From Ruegeria spongiae (GTDB lineage: Bacteria; Pseudomonadota; Alphaproteobacteria; Rhodobacterales; Rhodobacteraceae), in NCBI RefSeq assembly GCF_023502395.1, contig NZ_JAMFMB010000016.1, positions 45,298-109,297 of the forward strand: a stretch of DNA of 64,000 bases, given 5' to 3'. The translations under genes and the position numbers were made by a program. This document shows positions 16,429-25,331 of the stretch, one piece after another. The stretch's first letter is position 1, and each line of letters begins with the position of its first letter. The notes under the pieces are model-generated. The model did no database searches. It was not told the origin of the DNA and saw only the letters and a program-made list of their open reading frames with translations.

Positions 16429-16629
16429 AATCAACCAAAAGGTTGAATATGCCAATGGGTGACAACGCCGGGTTCCGGGGTGCGCGCCGGGTAAGAAACG
16501 TGACGTGGCGCCCAATTAATTGTGTTTAATAACAATGTCTTGATGTCGAAAAGGGTGCGTCATATCGGTCGTTGACTCTCGGCCCGTCGCCCCTTAGCAC
16601 CATGACCAAGACGACAAGGGGCAAAACCG

Positions 16630-16971
16630 TTGACCGAAGACGACCAAAAGCAGCGAATGTCGCAGCTTGAGGCCCGGCTCACAGCGGCGAAAAAGGTGCA
16701 GGAACCTGCGCCCCGAACCGACAAGGACTTTTCCCAGGGCGAGTTGGCCTGGCGGATGGTCATCGAATTGACGGCCGGCATCGTGATCGGCTTTGGCATC
16801 GGATACGGGTTGGATTACCTGCTGGGAACCATCCCGATTTTCCTGGTGCTGTTTACACTGTTGGGCTTCGCGGGTGGCATCAAGACGATGATGCGCAGCG
16901 CGCATGAGGTTCAGGACAAGAAAATGGCCGCCGAGCAAGGCAAAGCGGCTGAAAAAGACGAGAGGGACTAG
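16630..16971 (+). CDS. atpI: ATP synthase protein I (AtpI)
   Basis: Small membrane protein that helps assemble the c-ring. The 113-aa product has an acidic and Lys-rich N-terminus, two hydrophobic segments (about 44-85) and a charged C-terminus. The start is TTG at 16630, with AAGGGG about 8 nt upstream; the next ATG (16657) would cut nine residues. It heads the Fo operon. The ~200 bp upstream should carry the promoter, but I could not identify a convincing pair of boxes there. Confidence 0.9.
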   Translation: MTEDDQKQRMSQLEARLTAAKKVQEPAPRTDKDFSQGELAWRMVIELTAGIVIGFGIGYGLDYLLGTIPIFLVLFTLLGFAGGIKTMMRSAHEVQDKKMAAEQGKAAEKDERD

Positions 16972-16973
16972 AC

Positions 16974-17732
16974 GTGGCAAGCGACGCACACGGCGCAGAA
17001 GAGGGTGGCCTGGTTTTCCACCCGATGGATCAGTTCATCGTAAAGCCGCTTTTTGGCGATGGTGCGGTTGCCTGGTACACCCCCACCAACATGACCTTGT
17101 GGTTGGGTTTTGCCATTCTCGCCGTGATCGCAGTTCTGGTGCTGAGCACTTCCAAACGCGCCATCGTGCCCGGTCGCGGTCAGTCTGTCGCGGAACTGGC
17201 TTATGGCTTCATCTACAAGATGGTCGAGGATATCTGCGGCAAGGAAGGGGTGAAATTCTTCCCCTATATCATGACCCTGTTCATGTTCATCGTCTGCGCG
17301 AACTTCCTTGGCATGTTGCCGACCGCCTTCACGCCCACCTCGCATTTCGCCGTGACGGCCGTGCTGGCGCTGATGGTGTTCTTCACCGTGACCATTCTGG
17401 GCTTTGTCCTTAACGGAACCGCGTTTCTGGGTCTGTTCTGGGTCGCCAGCGCACCGCTGGCGCTGCGCCCGGTTCTGGCGATCATCGAGCTGATTTCCTA
17501 CTTCGTCCGCCCCGTCAGCCACTCCATTCGTCTGGCAGGCAACGTGATGGCGGGCCACGCGGTGATCAAGGTGTTTGCGGGCTTTGCCGCCATCGCCGTG
17601 ATCTCGCCGGTTTCCGTTCTGGCAATCACCGCGATGTATGGCCTCGAGGTGCTGGTGTCCTTCATCCAGGCCTATGTCTTTACCATTCTGACCTGTGTGT
17701 ATCTGAAAGATGCGCTGCATCCGTCGCACTAA
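16974..17732 (+). CDS. atpB: ATP synthase Fo subunit a
   Basis: Forms the proton half-channels facing the c-ring. The 252-aa product has five or six helices and the essential arginine in the helix containing [14 protein letters not shown]. The start is GTG at 16974, two bases after the atpI stop. Typical length for alphaproteobacteria. Confidence 0.96.
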   Translation: MASDAHGAEEGGLVFHPMDQFIVKPLFGDGAVAWYTPTNMTLWLGFAILAVIAVLVLSTSKRAIVPGRGQSVAELAYGFIYKMVEDICGKEGVKFFPYIMTLFMFIVCANFLGMLPTAFTPTSHFAVTAVLALMVFFTVTILGFVLNGTAFLGLFWVASAPLALRPVLAIIELISYFVRPVSHSIRLAGNVMAGHAVIKVFAGFAAIAVISPVSVLAITAMYGLEVLVSFIQAYVFTILTCVYLKDALHPSH

Positions 17733-17779
17733 GGTCCGATACTCAAACTCGAAACTTCCAAATCGTAAGGAGAACTCTC

Positions 17780-18004
17780 ATGGAAGGCGAACTCTCGCAC
17801 ATCGGCGCAGGCCTGGCAGCAATCGGTTCCGGCGCAGCCGCTATCGGTGTGGGCAACGTGGCAGGCAGCTTCCTGTCCGGCGCTCTGCGCAACCCTTCGG
17901 CAGCCGCCAGCCAGACCGCGACCCTGTTCATCGGTATCGCGTTTGCAGAAGCACTGGGCATCTTTGCATTCCTGGTCGCCCTGCTGCTGATGTTCGCCGT
18001 CTAA
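17780..18004 (+). CDS. atpE: ATP synthase Fo subunit c
   Basis: The proton-carrying rotor subunit, 74 aa forming a helical hairpin. The glycine-rich first helix ([17 protein letters not shown]) and the polar loop ALRNPSA are followed by a second helix with the proton-binding Glu58 in [13 protein letters not shown] at 17780 follows an AAGGAGA site. Confidence 0.97.
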   Translation: MEGELSHIGAGLAAIGSGAAAIGVGNVAGSFLSGALRNPSAAASQTATLFIGIAFAEALGIFAFLVALLLMFAV

Positions 18005-18094
18005 GACCCCGCGAAACACATATCCTTACGGCCGGGCAGGGCGCGACAATCGCGATACTGCCCGGTGTAAGTTCACGTTTCCTCGGAGTACGAC

Positions 18095-18652
18095 ATGGCA
18101 ACTCAGACCCAAGACGCAAGCCACGGCGCGAGCGATGCGGCACATGCCGCAGCTGACAGCGCTCCGGGCATGCCGCAGCTGGCGTTCGAAACATTTCCCA
18201 ACCAGATTTTCTGGCTGCTGGTCACGCTTGTCGTGATCTACATGATCCTGTCGCGCGTGGCGCTTCCGCGGATCGCAGCAATCCTGGCCGAGCGTCAGGG
18301 GACCATCACCAACGATCTGGCAGCCGCCGAAGATCTCAAGGCCAAGGCCGTCGAGGCGGAAGAGGCGTATAACAAGGCGCTGGCCGATGCCCGTGCCGAG
18401 GCACAACGCATCGCCGCTGAAGCCCGGGCCGAGATTCAGGTCGGTCTGGACGAGGCAATCGCCAAGGCAGACGCCGAGATTGCCGCCAAGGCCGCCGAGT
18501 CGGAAAAGGCCATTGCCGAAATCCGCGCCGGTGCGATTGAAAGCATTCAGGCCGTCGCCACCGATACGGCGGGCGAACTGGTCACCGCATTGGGTGGCAA
18601 GGCAGATGCCAAGGCTGTCTCCGGTGCCGTTCAGACCCGGATGAAAGGATAA
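18095..18652 (+). CDS. atpF2: ATP synthase Fo subunit b'
   Basis: One half of the heterodimeric peripheral stalk typical of photosynthetic-lineage alphaproteobacteria. The 185-aa product has an Ala-rich N-terminus, one membrane helix (about 35-55, [15 protein letters not shown]) and a long alanine/glutamate coiled coil. The 90-bp gap after atpE is long enough for a weak processing site. It is followed within 6 bp by the b gene. Confidence 0.92.
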   Translation: MATQTQDASHGASDAAHAAADSAPGMPQLAFETFPNQIFWLLVTLVVIYMILSRVALPRIAAILAERQGTITNDLAAAEDLKAKAVEAEEAYNKALADARAEAQRIAAEARAEIQVGLDEAIAKADAEIAAKAAESEKAIAEIRAGAIESIQAVATDTAGELVTALGGKADAKAVSGAVQTRMKG

Positions 18653-18657
18653 GCGCC

Positions 18658-19218
18658 ATGCGCAAACTCATCGCTCTTGTCCTGACCGCTGGCGTTGCCA
18701 GCCCCGCATTCGCCGCAAGCGGGCCGTTTGTCTCGCTGGGCAACACCGACTTTGTCGTGTTGCTGGCCTTCCTCGTCTTCATTGGCGTGCTGTTCTATTT
18801 CAAGGTTCCGTCCCTGATCGGCGGTGCCCTGGACACCCGCGCCGAAGGCATCCAGTCGGAACTGGATGAGGCCCGTGCCCTGCGCGAAGAGGCTCAGACA
18901 TTGCTGGCCTCGTACGAGCGCAAGCACAAAGAGGTTCAGGGCAAGGCGGATGCCATCGTAGCCGCTGCCAAAGAAGATGCCTCGCTGGCGGCTGAACAGG
19001 CCAAGGCAGATCTGGAAAGCTCCATCGCGCGCCGTCTGGCGACCGCGCAGGACCAGATCGCATCGGCCCAGGCTTCGGCTGTGAAAGAGGTTCGCGATCA
19101 GGCGATCTCGGTTGCGGTTGCGGCCGCAAGCGAAGTGATCGCCAAGCAGATGACCGCTGCAGAGGCCAACAAGCTGATCGACAACGCCATCGCGGATGTT
19201 GGTGCAAAGCTGCACTAA
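18658..19218 (+). CDS. atpF: ATP synthase Fo subunit b
   Basis: Second peripheral-stalk subunit, 186 aa. It has a short N-terminal cleavable-looking segment ([10 protein letters not shown]), a membrane helix containing [17 protein letters not shown], and a charged coiled coil to the C-terminus. It is the last gene of the operon, confirmed by the terminator 28 bp downstream. F1 genes are not in the window. Confidence 0.94.
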   Translation: MRKLIALVLTAGVASPAFAASGPFVSLGNTDFVVLLAFLVFIGVLFYFKVPSLIGGALDTRAEGIQSELDEARALREEAQTLLASYERKHKEVQGKADAIVAAAKEDASLAAEQAKADLESSIARRLATAQDQIASAQASAVKEVRDQAISVAVAAASEVIAKQMTAAEANKLIDNAIADVGAKLH

Positions 19219-19245
19219 CGCGGTTTTTTAGGTATCGCAGGAAAT

Positions 19246-19277
19246 AATGCCCGCCCGTAGACATACGGGCGGGCATT
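19246..19277 (+). terminator. Terminator of the atpI-F operon
   Basis: A 13-bp perfect stem, AATGCCCGCCCGT / ACGGGCGGGCATT, with loop AGACAT, followed by TATGA. The stem is very stable; the T-tract is short. The position right after atpF makes the assignment secure. Confidence 0.8.
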
Positions 19278-19358
19278 TATGATAAGGCAGGCAGGCAACC
19301 GGAGTGGCGCTGCGGATCAACGTTTCGAGTGGTTTGGAATGGTCTAATGGAAGAGACA

Positions 19359-20282
19359 ATGTCGGTATTTTCTGATCCAGCTCCGATTTGCCTGTTTGCA
19401 TTCAACCGCCCGCAGCATACAAAACGTACACTCGACGCTCTGGCGGCGTCCCCGCTTGCACCCACCACAGAGCTGATCGCCTATATTGATGGTCCCCGGA
19501 CACCGGAAGAGACCAGCTTAGTCGACGAAGTTGCCGAGATCATCGGAAAACAAACTGGTTTTGCAGCCGTCACGGTGCGTAGACGCGCCGCGAATGCAGG
19601 GCTGGCGACATCGATCCAGGAGGGTGTCACCGCGACCATGCAGGCCAGGGGAAGGGCAATCGTTGTCGAAGATGACATCGTGACGTCGCCTGCTTTTCTG
19701 ACCTACATGAACATTGCGCTGGACCGCTACGAAAACGACAAAAGGGTATGGCACATCGCCGGCTATAACGAGGATCTGCCGGCGCTCCGGGATCGGCCCG
19801 GCGCGGTGTTCTGGCGATTCATGAGTTGCTGGGGTTGGGCAAGCTGGGCGGACAGGTGGCAGCATTTCGAACGCGATCCCAAAAAACTGGTCACCGAATT
19901 CTCATCCGACGACATTCATCGCTTCAACCTGGACGGGGCCGAGAATTTCTGGAGCCAGGTGCTGGGAAATGTGCGCGGGGAAATCCGAACCTGGGCGGTG
20001 TTCTGGTACGCGACGATTTTCAGAAACGGCGGCCTGTGCCTGTCGCCCTATCCATCTTACGCCGAGAACATTGGCTTGGACGGATCGGGCACGCATTGCG
20101 GGCCCATGGATATGGTGCGCGATAGGGTACTCAATCAGGACATGACTCCGGAGTTCCCGGATGAAGTCCGGGAAAACCCCGTGGCGCTGCAGGAACTCCG
20201 GGTGCATTTCGGCTACAAGCCTCACAAACTGATAAGATTGTGGCGCAAGATTGTGAAGGCAAAGAGGAGACTGCAGAAGTGA
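19359..20282 (+). CDS. Glycosyltransferase, GT-A fold (GT2-like)
   Basis: 307 aa. The first part reads as a nucleotide-sugar-binding GT-A domain (ICLFAFNRPQHTKRTL, then ELIAYIDGP) and the metal-binding acidic motif is VEDDIVTSPAF near residue 110. No membrane helix is obvious, so it is probably cytosolic. ATG at 19359 has GGAAGAG just upstream; ATG at 19347 is possible. First of three consecutive glycosyltransferases that look more AT-rich than the flanking genes. Likely envelope or exopolysaccharide decoration; the acceptor is unknown. Confidence 0.78.
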   Translation: MSVFSDPAPICLFAFNRPQHTKRTLDALAASPLAPTTELIAYIDGPRTPEETSLVDEVAEIIGKQTGFAAVTVRRRAANAGLATSIQEGVTATMQARGRAIVVEDDIVTSPAFLTYMNIALDRYENDKRVWHIAGYNEDLPALRDRPGAVFWRFMSCWGWASWADRWQHFERDPKKLVTEFSSDDIHRFNLDGAENFWSQVLGNVRGEIRTWAVFWYATIFRNGGLCLSPYPSYAENIGLDGSGTHCGPMDMVRDRVLNQDMTPEFPDEVRENPVALQELRVHFGYKPHKLIRLWRKIVKAKRRLQK

Positions 20283-21529
20283 CCGCTGGCACCATGAGGG
20301 ACGAGTTTAGCGTCAATCACATCAGCCACAGCAGTGTCGGCGGCGGTGCGGCGACTGCAGCGCACCGGCTACATTCCGCGTTGCTTTCATTGGGTCTGAA
20401 TTCCCGGATGACCGTTTCCAACAAAACCGATGAAGAGAGGATCTCGACGGTCTCGCCGCACAAAACCTGGCGCCGCTACCTGCAGCGAAAGTGGTCAAAG
20501 CACCTGAGCAAGACCTATGCGACAAAGCAGTTCAACGGCCTGTCCTCGCTGGGCTGTGTCACCTCAGGCCTCGGGGAAAAACTGAACCTGCAACCCCGTC
20601 AGATCATCAATCTGCATTGGATCAATTACGACATGCTCTCGGTCGCCGAGATCGGCGCATTGCAGCATCCGGTGGTCTGGACGTTGCATGACATGTGGCC
20701 GTTTTCGGGGGCCGAGCACATCAGCGAGTTGCACGGGTGGCGTGACGGGTATGCGTCAGTCGAGCATAGGGAGTTTGATTTGAATCGTTGGGTCTGGCAA
20801 AAGAAGGCCGAACATTGGAAGCGGCCATTCCAGATCGTCTGCCCCAGCCATTGGCTGGCCGATTGTGTGCGGCAAAGCGCTTTGATGCGGGACTGGCCTG
20901 TCACCGTGATCCCGAATCCGATTGATACCGATTTCTGGAAACCCGTCGACAAGGTTCAAGCCCGTGCCGAGCTGTCCTTGCCACAGGACGCGCCATTGGT
21001 GCTGTTTGGCGCGGTGCGCGCAACGGATGACCCGAACAAGGGGTTTGCGCATCTTGTCGCAGCTATGAACCGGGTCCATTCCGAGATTCCCGAAGTGCAG
21101 GCGGTTGTGTTTGGCAGCGACAAGGTCGATGCCGAATTTCCCTACCCGGTGCATTTCATGGGGCGGGTAAGCGACAATCGCCTTTTGAACCGAATTTATT
21201 CGGCTGCGGATGTTTTTGCCCTGCCGTCACGGCGGGAGGTGCTGGGGTATACGGGGATGGAGGCCATGTGCAGCGGTGTACCGGTCGCAGCGTTCAAAGT
21301 GGGTGGATTGCCCGATCTTGTCCCCGATCCCGAACTCGGCCATCTGGCGCGCCCTTTTGACGAAGCCGATCTGGCGCGCGGTATCATCGAGATCCTGAAC
21401 AGCCGGAACACCGATTTCGCCCGGCAACGGACGACGAAGCTTCGTGCGCATGTCGCGGCGAAGTTCGGATCACAGGTTGTTGCCGAACAGTATCGAAGAA
21501 TTTATGAACAGGTCTGGCAAGCCCTCTGA
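20279..21529 (+). CDS. Glycosyltransferase family 4-type (GT-B)
   Basis: 416 aa with a GT-B fold. The N-terminal domain has SHSSVGGGAATAAHRLHSALL, VWTLHDMWPFSG, and the linker VTVIPNPIDTDFW; the C-terminal donor domain has ADVFALPSRREVLGYTGMEAMCSGVPV, the GT4 E-x7-E type motif, and AAFKVGGLPDLV. Start GTG at 20279 overlaps the previous stop (GTGA) and has GAGGAG about 9 nt upstream; ATG 20294 is possible. Coupled with the preceding glycosyltransferase. Confidence 0.85.
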   Translation: MTAGTMRDEFSVNHISHSSVGGGAATAAHRLHSALLSLGLNSRMTVSNKTDEERISTVSPHKTWRRYLQRKWSKHLSKTYATKQFNGLSSLGCVTSGLGEKLNLQPRQIINLHWINYDMLSVAEIGALQHPVVWTLHDMWPFSGAEHISELHGWRDGYASVEHREFDLNRWVWQKKAEHWKRPFQIVCPSHWLADCVRQSALMRDWPVTVIPNPIDTDFWKPVDKVQARAELSLPQDAPLVLFGAVRATDDPNKGFAHLVAAMNRVHSEIPEVQAVVFGSDKVDAEFPYPVHFMGRVSDNRLLNRIYSAADVFALPSRREVLGYTGMEAMCSGVPVAAFKVGGLPDLVPDPELGHLARPFDEADLARGIIEILNSRNTDFARQRTTKLRAHVAAKFGSQVVAEQYRRIYEQVWQAL

Positions 21530-21667
21530 TCGTATTGCCGGGCGTGTCGCTGCCCGCGCTTGGGTTTTGCCAATCGTGGACTGATCGCGACGCGGGTGTA
21601 TCTTTGACCTGTGCCGGTCGGCAGCCATCGTTCGATGGGATGATCGGGAAAATCTGATGAGATAGGA

Positions 21668-22531
21668 ATGGAAATGACATTGCCCAAGATAAGCCTGGTC
21701 ATACCGAACTTGAATTGCGCCGGGTTTATTGAGGACACGATCAAATCGGTTCTGGATCAATCTTATCCAAACCTCGAGCTTATCCTTTCAGATGGCGGCA
21801 GCACGGACGGATCGCTCGATATTGTAGCACGCTATCGCGACGCGTTTGCGCACATTATTTCCGGTCCTGATACGGGGCAGGCCAATGCGGTGAACAAGGG
21901 GTTCGCTCTGGCGACCGGAGACGTCATGGGATGGATCAACTCAGATGATGTGCTGATGCCCGGTGGGCTTGGAATTGTCGGATCGCTGTTTGCACTCAAC
22001 CCGGATCTGCCTTGGCTGACCGGTAAAATGACCAGCATTGATGAAAACGGTCAGGTTCTGAACAGCCATCGCCCCAGACCGGTTTCGCATGCCCGCTTTC
22101 TGGCCGGCGATTATCAATGGATTCAACAGGAATCGACTTATTGGCGGCGCGCGCTTTGGGACCGCACCGGTGGCGGGTTGGACGAGTCTCTGAGACTGGC
22201 AGTGGACGGCGAGCTTTGGCTACGCTTCTCACGTCACGCCGGTCTGGTTCCCGTGCATGAACAGATCGGCGCCTTCCGGTTTCGCAAGGGGCAGCGCTCG
22301 GAAGCGATGGATGCCTATCACGCTGAGATGCTGCAGGTGATCGACCGGGAGCGGCAGCAAGATGTTGGCACTGATGACCTGACACGGCAGATACTGGAGG
22401 CCCCCTTATCCTTGCGGTCCAGAAAGGAAGCGGATCTCACTTTTCCCAACTTGCGTCGCCACGATCCCAAATCGTTGAAACGACCTCAGTTGTGGAGGCA
22501 TAAGCTAAGGCGGCGTTTGCACGGTGTTTGA
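21668..22531 (+). CDS. Glycosyltransferase family 2
   Basis: 287 aa. GT2 landmarks are SLVIPNLNCAGFIEDTIKSVL, LILSDGGSTDGS and the DXD-type WINSDDVLMPGG; QQESTYWRRALWD and DGELWLRFS follow, typical of WcaA-like enzymes. It is 138 bp after the previous gene, so it may have its own promoter or a processed intergenic region. A second ATG at 21674 is also possible as start. Last gene of the glycosyltransferase group. Confidence 0.85.
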   Translation: MEMTLPKISLVIPNLNCAGFIEDTIKSVLDQSYPNLELILSDGGSTDGSLDIVARYRDAFAHIISGPDTGQANAVNKGFALATGDVMGWINSDDVLMPGGLGIVGSLFALNPDLPWLTGKMTSIDENGQVLNSHRPRPVSHARFLAGDYQWIQQESTYWRRALWDRTGGGLDESLRLAVDGELWLRFSRHAGLVPVHEQIGAFRFRKGQRSEAMDAYHAEMLQVIDRERQQDVGTDDLTRQILEAPLSLRSRKEADLTFPNLRRHDPKSLKRPQLWRHKLRRRLHGV

Positions 22532-22676
22532 TTGGGGTTCGTCCCAATTGCACCGACCGGGTATTTGGGCGAAACCAGTTGGCAAACCTAAACCGATGAG
22601 ATCGCGACTGCGATGGCCTCACACCTGGATTCGCGAAAAAAGGCGGCTGACAGGCTTGTAACATGTCCGGCCTGGC

Positions 22677-23453
22677 TCAGCCCCGCCTGGCCTCATGCTC
22701 CAGCTTCTGTCGGGCAATGGCCTCGTTGCGGTCGGCCTTTCTCTGATCGGACAGGCATTGTTCGACATAGCTCAGATGCGCCTCGACGGCAGCGCGGGCC
22801 GTGCCGGGGTCGCGTGCCTGCAAGGCGGCGTTGATCGCCCGGTGTTGATCCAGCAACGCGCTGCGGGTGGTGCGCTGGCGGAACATGATCTGTCGGTTGT
22901 AAAAAACACCCTGGCGCAGCAGGTCGAACATCGACCGCATCATGTGCAGCATGACAACGTTATGGCTGGCCTCGATAATCGCCATGTGGAATTGCGCATC
23001 TAGCTTTGCCTCGGCCTCGGCGTCGCATGTCTCCTGCGCGGTCTCCATCTTGTCGAACACCGTCTGGATCACCTTCAGATCGCTGTCCGACCCCAGCCGC
23101 GCGGCGCGCTCCGCCGCCAGCCCCTCCAGATCGCGCCGGAAGGCGAGATAGTCGAAGACCGCCTCGTCATGGGTGGCGAACAGCCGCGTCAGCGCCGGGG
23201 AAAAGGCCGATCCCAGAACCTCGGCCACGTAGATGCCCGATCCGGCCCTGCTGGTCAGCAGGCCCATCTCCTGCAGCTCCGCCACCGCTTCGCGCAGCGA
23301 CGGGCGTGAAACGCCCAGCCGCTCGGACAATTCGCGCTCGGCAGGCAGGCGCTCTCCGGGCCGCAGGATGCCGCGCAGGATCAGCAGCTCGATTTGACGC
23401 ACCACAGAGGTCGAGAGCTTTTCGGGGTGAACTTTTTGAAACGGCATCGGCAT
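22677..23453 (-). CDS. GntR-family regulator, FadR subfamily with FCD domain
   Basis: 258 aa. The N-terminal winged helix has LLILRGILRPGERLPAERELSERLGVSRPSLREAVAEL, the standard GntR pattern. The FCD effector domain has the acid/histidine metal-site residues in LDAQFHMAIIEASHN and in AAVEAHLSYVEQCL. It is divergent from the aminotransferase; two identical-spacing palindromes lie between them. It likely senses a carboxylate or amino acid and controls itself and the aminotransferase. Confidence 0.9.
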   Translation of the reverse strand: MPMPFQKVHPEKLSTSVVRQIELLILRGILRPGERLPAERELSERLGVSRPSLREAVAELQEMGLLTSRAGSGIYVAEVLGSAFSPALTRLFATHDEAVFDYLAFRRDLEGLAAERAARLGSDSDLKVIQTVFDKMETAQETCDAEAEAKLDAQFHMAIIEASHNVVMLHMMRSMFDLLRQGVFYNRQIMFRQRTTRSALLDQHRAINAALQARDPGTARAAVEAHLSYVEQCLSDQRKADRNEAIARQKLEHEARRG

Positions 23454-23465
23454 CTCGGCTCAAAT

Positions 23466-23550
23466 TGGTCAATCGACATGACCACATCCCGAAGGTCATC
23501 GCAAGCGTGGTGGGTCACGAAAACCTGTAACAATAGGTCAGCATTGTTGA
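23466..23550. promoter_or_regulatory. Two palindromes with identical 7-nt spacing, likely GntR operators
   Basis: Site 1 is TGGTCA-N7-TGACCA (23466-23484, perfect). Site 2 is GTCA-N7-TGAC (23536-23550). Both fit the FadR-family style of GGTC-type half-sites and share the 7-nt spacer, with centres 68 bp apart in the divergent gap between the regulator and the aminotransferase. Site 1 lies close to the regulator start (autoregulation); site 2 is about 56 bp before the aminotransferase ATG. Inferred, not tested. Confidence 0.6.
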
Positions 23551-23605
23551 CTTTATGTTCAGCCCTGCTCAAATTCCCCACTGCAGAGGAAAGGACGAGG
23601 GAGCG

Positions 23606-24814
23606 ATGGTCGAGCATATGATGGCCAGCCGAATGGCCGGGATGAAAGCATCCGAGATCAGGGAATTGCTGAAACTGCTGGATCAGCCCGGCATCATCTC
23701 TTTTGCGGGCGGCATCCCCGATCCCGCCCTGTTTCCCGCCGCAGACTTTGCCGAGGCAACAGCCGAGGCGCTGAGCGACGCAAACTGCGCGCAGGCTCTG
23801 CAATATTCTGTCAGCGAGGGGTACCTGCCCTTGCGCCGTTGGATCGCACGGCACATGGCCGGGCTGGGCATCGCGTGCGCGCCGGATCAGGTGATGATCA
23901 CCTCGGGCTCGCAGCAGGCGCTCGACTATCTGGGCAAGATGTTCCTGTCGCCGGGCGACACTGCCCTTGTCGGCTGGCCCACCTATCTGGGCGCGCTGGC
24001 GGCGTTCAACGCTTATGAGCCGCATTACGAACAGCTGAATCTGAATGGCAACCGAGCGGCGGAGGATTACCGGGCAGCGGCGCAGGCGGCGGGCGGGCAG
24101 GTCAAGTTCGCCTATCTCTCGGCCGATTTCGCCAATCCCACCGGGGAAACCGTCGACCGGGCCGGACGTGAGCGGCTGCTGAAGCTGGCCGACGCGCTCG
24201 ATTGTCCGATCCTAGAGGATGCCGCCTATCAGGCGCTGCGCTATGATGGCGTGCCGGTGCCGCCAATCCTGGCGCTGGAACTGGCGCAAAAGGGCGACCT
24301 GGATGCCTGCCGCACGATCTATTGCGGGAGTTTCTCGAAAACGCTCTCTCCGGGGTTGCGGCTGGGATGGGTCGTCGCGGCGCGGCCGGTTATCTCGAAG
24401 CTGGTGCTGCTGAAGCAGGCCTCGGACCTGCATACTGCGACACTGAACCAGATGGTGGTCTGTGCCGTGGCCGAGCGCGCCTTTTACAGCCATGTGGCCC
24501 GCCTGCGCGATATTTATGGGCGGCGGCGCGACCGTATGCTGGCGGCGCTGGCGGAACATATGCCAGAGGGCGTGACCTGGACACGGCCCGAAGGCGGCAT
24601 GTTCATCTGGGTCACGCTGCCGCCGCATCTGGATGGTGCCACCCTGCTGGCGCAGGCGATCGACACCGCCAGACTGGCCTTTGTGCCGGGGCAGGCCTTC
24701 TTTGCCGATGGCAGCGGCGGCAACACCCTGCGGCTGGCGTTTTCCTGCGCCGATGAGGCGGCGACCGACGAGGGTATCCGCCGTCTGGGCGTGCTGCTGC
24801 ACACACAGATCTGA
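23606..24814 (+). CDS. PLP-dependent aminotransferase, class I/II fold (LysN/2-aminoadipate-like)
   Basis: 402 aa. It has PGIISFAGGIPDPALFP at the N-terminus, the PLP segment SGSQQALDYLGKMFL, and the catalytic Lys in GSFSKTLSPGLRLGW. This is the catalytic domain seen in MocR proteins but without the DNA-binding domain, and resembles 2-aminoadipate or valine/alpha-keto-acid aminotransferases. The true substrate is unknown. ATG at 23606 has GAGGGAG just upstream. Regulated probably by the divergent FadR-type protein. Confidence 0.85.
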   Translation: MVEHMMASRMAGMKASEIRELLKLLDQPGIISFAGGIPDPALFPAADFAEATAEALSDANCAQALQYSVSEGYLPLRRWIARHMAGLGIACAPDQVMITSGSQQALDYLGKMFLSPGDTALVGWPTYLGALAAFNAYEPHYEQLNLNGNRAAEDYRAAAQAAGGQVKFAYLSADFANPTGETVDRAGRERLLKLADALDCPILEDAAYQALRYDGVPVPPILALELAQKGDLDACRTIYCGSFSKTLSPGLRLGWVVAARPVISKLVLLKQASDLHTATLNQMVVCAVAERAFYSHVARLRDIYGRRRDRMLAALAEHMPEGVTWTRPEGGMFIWVTLPPHLDGATLLAQAIDTARLAFVPGQAFFADGSGGNTLRLAFSCADEAATDEGIRRLGVLLHTQI

Positions 24815-24861
24815 TGGCGGGACTCATCCTTTGTTAACCGCGATCATGCGAGCTTGCCAAC

Positions 24862-25209
24862 ATGTGGCGTTCCCTATTGCCTTTCGCGCTCGCGGCCTGC
24901 AGCACCGCCAGCCCCGAGTTTCGTGGCGCTCCGGTTACCCGGGTCGATGTTGGTGGCAGCGTCTTTGATGTGCGCGTGCGTGGCAGTCTGGCCGAAGCGG
25001 TGCGCCGCAACCCGCAATATGCCCCGCGCCTCGGTCCAATCGGACCGCGTGCGGGCGCCGCAATGGCGCGGGTTTCGGGGTGCGAGGTTGTCGGGGTTCT
25101 GGGCGATCAGGCAGTGATGACCGGCGTGCTGGATTGCGACCGCAGGCCGAAAGACTGGGCCATGCCAGCCGTCGCGGGGCCGGGCGAAGGGTCAGGCAGG
25201 GGCAGATAG
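24862..25209 (+). CDS. Predicted small lipoprotein upstream of smc
   Basis: 115 aa with signal MWRSLLPFALAAC (Cys13 lipobox). The mature part has GSVFDVRVRGSLAEAVRRNPQYAPRLGPIG and a Cys pair in SGCEVVG and LDCDRRP. No recognised domain. It lies alone on the plus strand about 120 bp before smc. Low functional information. Confidence 0.65.
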   Translation: MWRSLLPFALAACSTASPEFRGAPVTRVDVGGSVFDVRVRGSLAEAVRRNPQYAPRLGPIGPRAGAAMARVSGCEVVGVLGDQAVMTGVLDCDRRPKDWAMPAVAGPGEGSGRGR

Positions 25210-25331
25210 GCCCTGATGCCCAGATGTTGTGGATAACTGCGCCAACGCGCCCATATAGGGCGTCTGCTCCGTTGACTTGCGGTGTTTGCGGGCGCAGTCT
25301 CGGATGAGACAGGAATCACGAAAGCCCGCAA

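Noticed and set aside
16510..16530. TTAA-N6-TTAA before atpI as a CtrA site
   Set aside because: Spacing is 6, not the required 7.
25228..25236. DnaA box TTATCCACA (minus-strand sense) before smc
   Set aside because: A single 9-mer is expected roughly once per two windows of this size by chance, and there is no cluster of boxes or AT-rich unwinding region.
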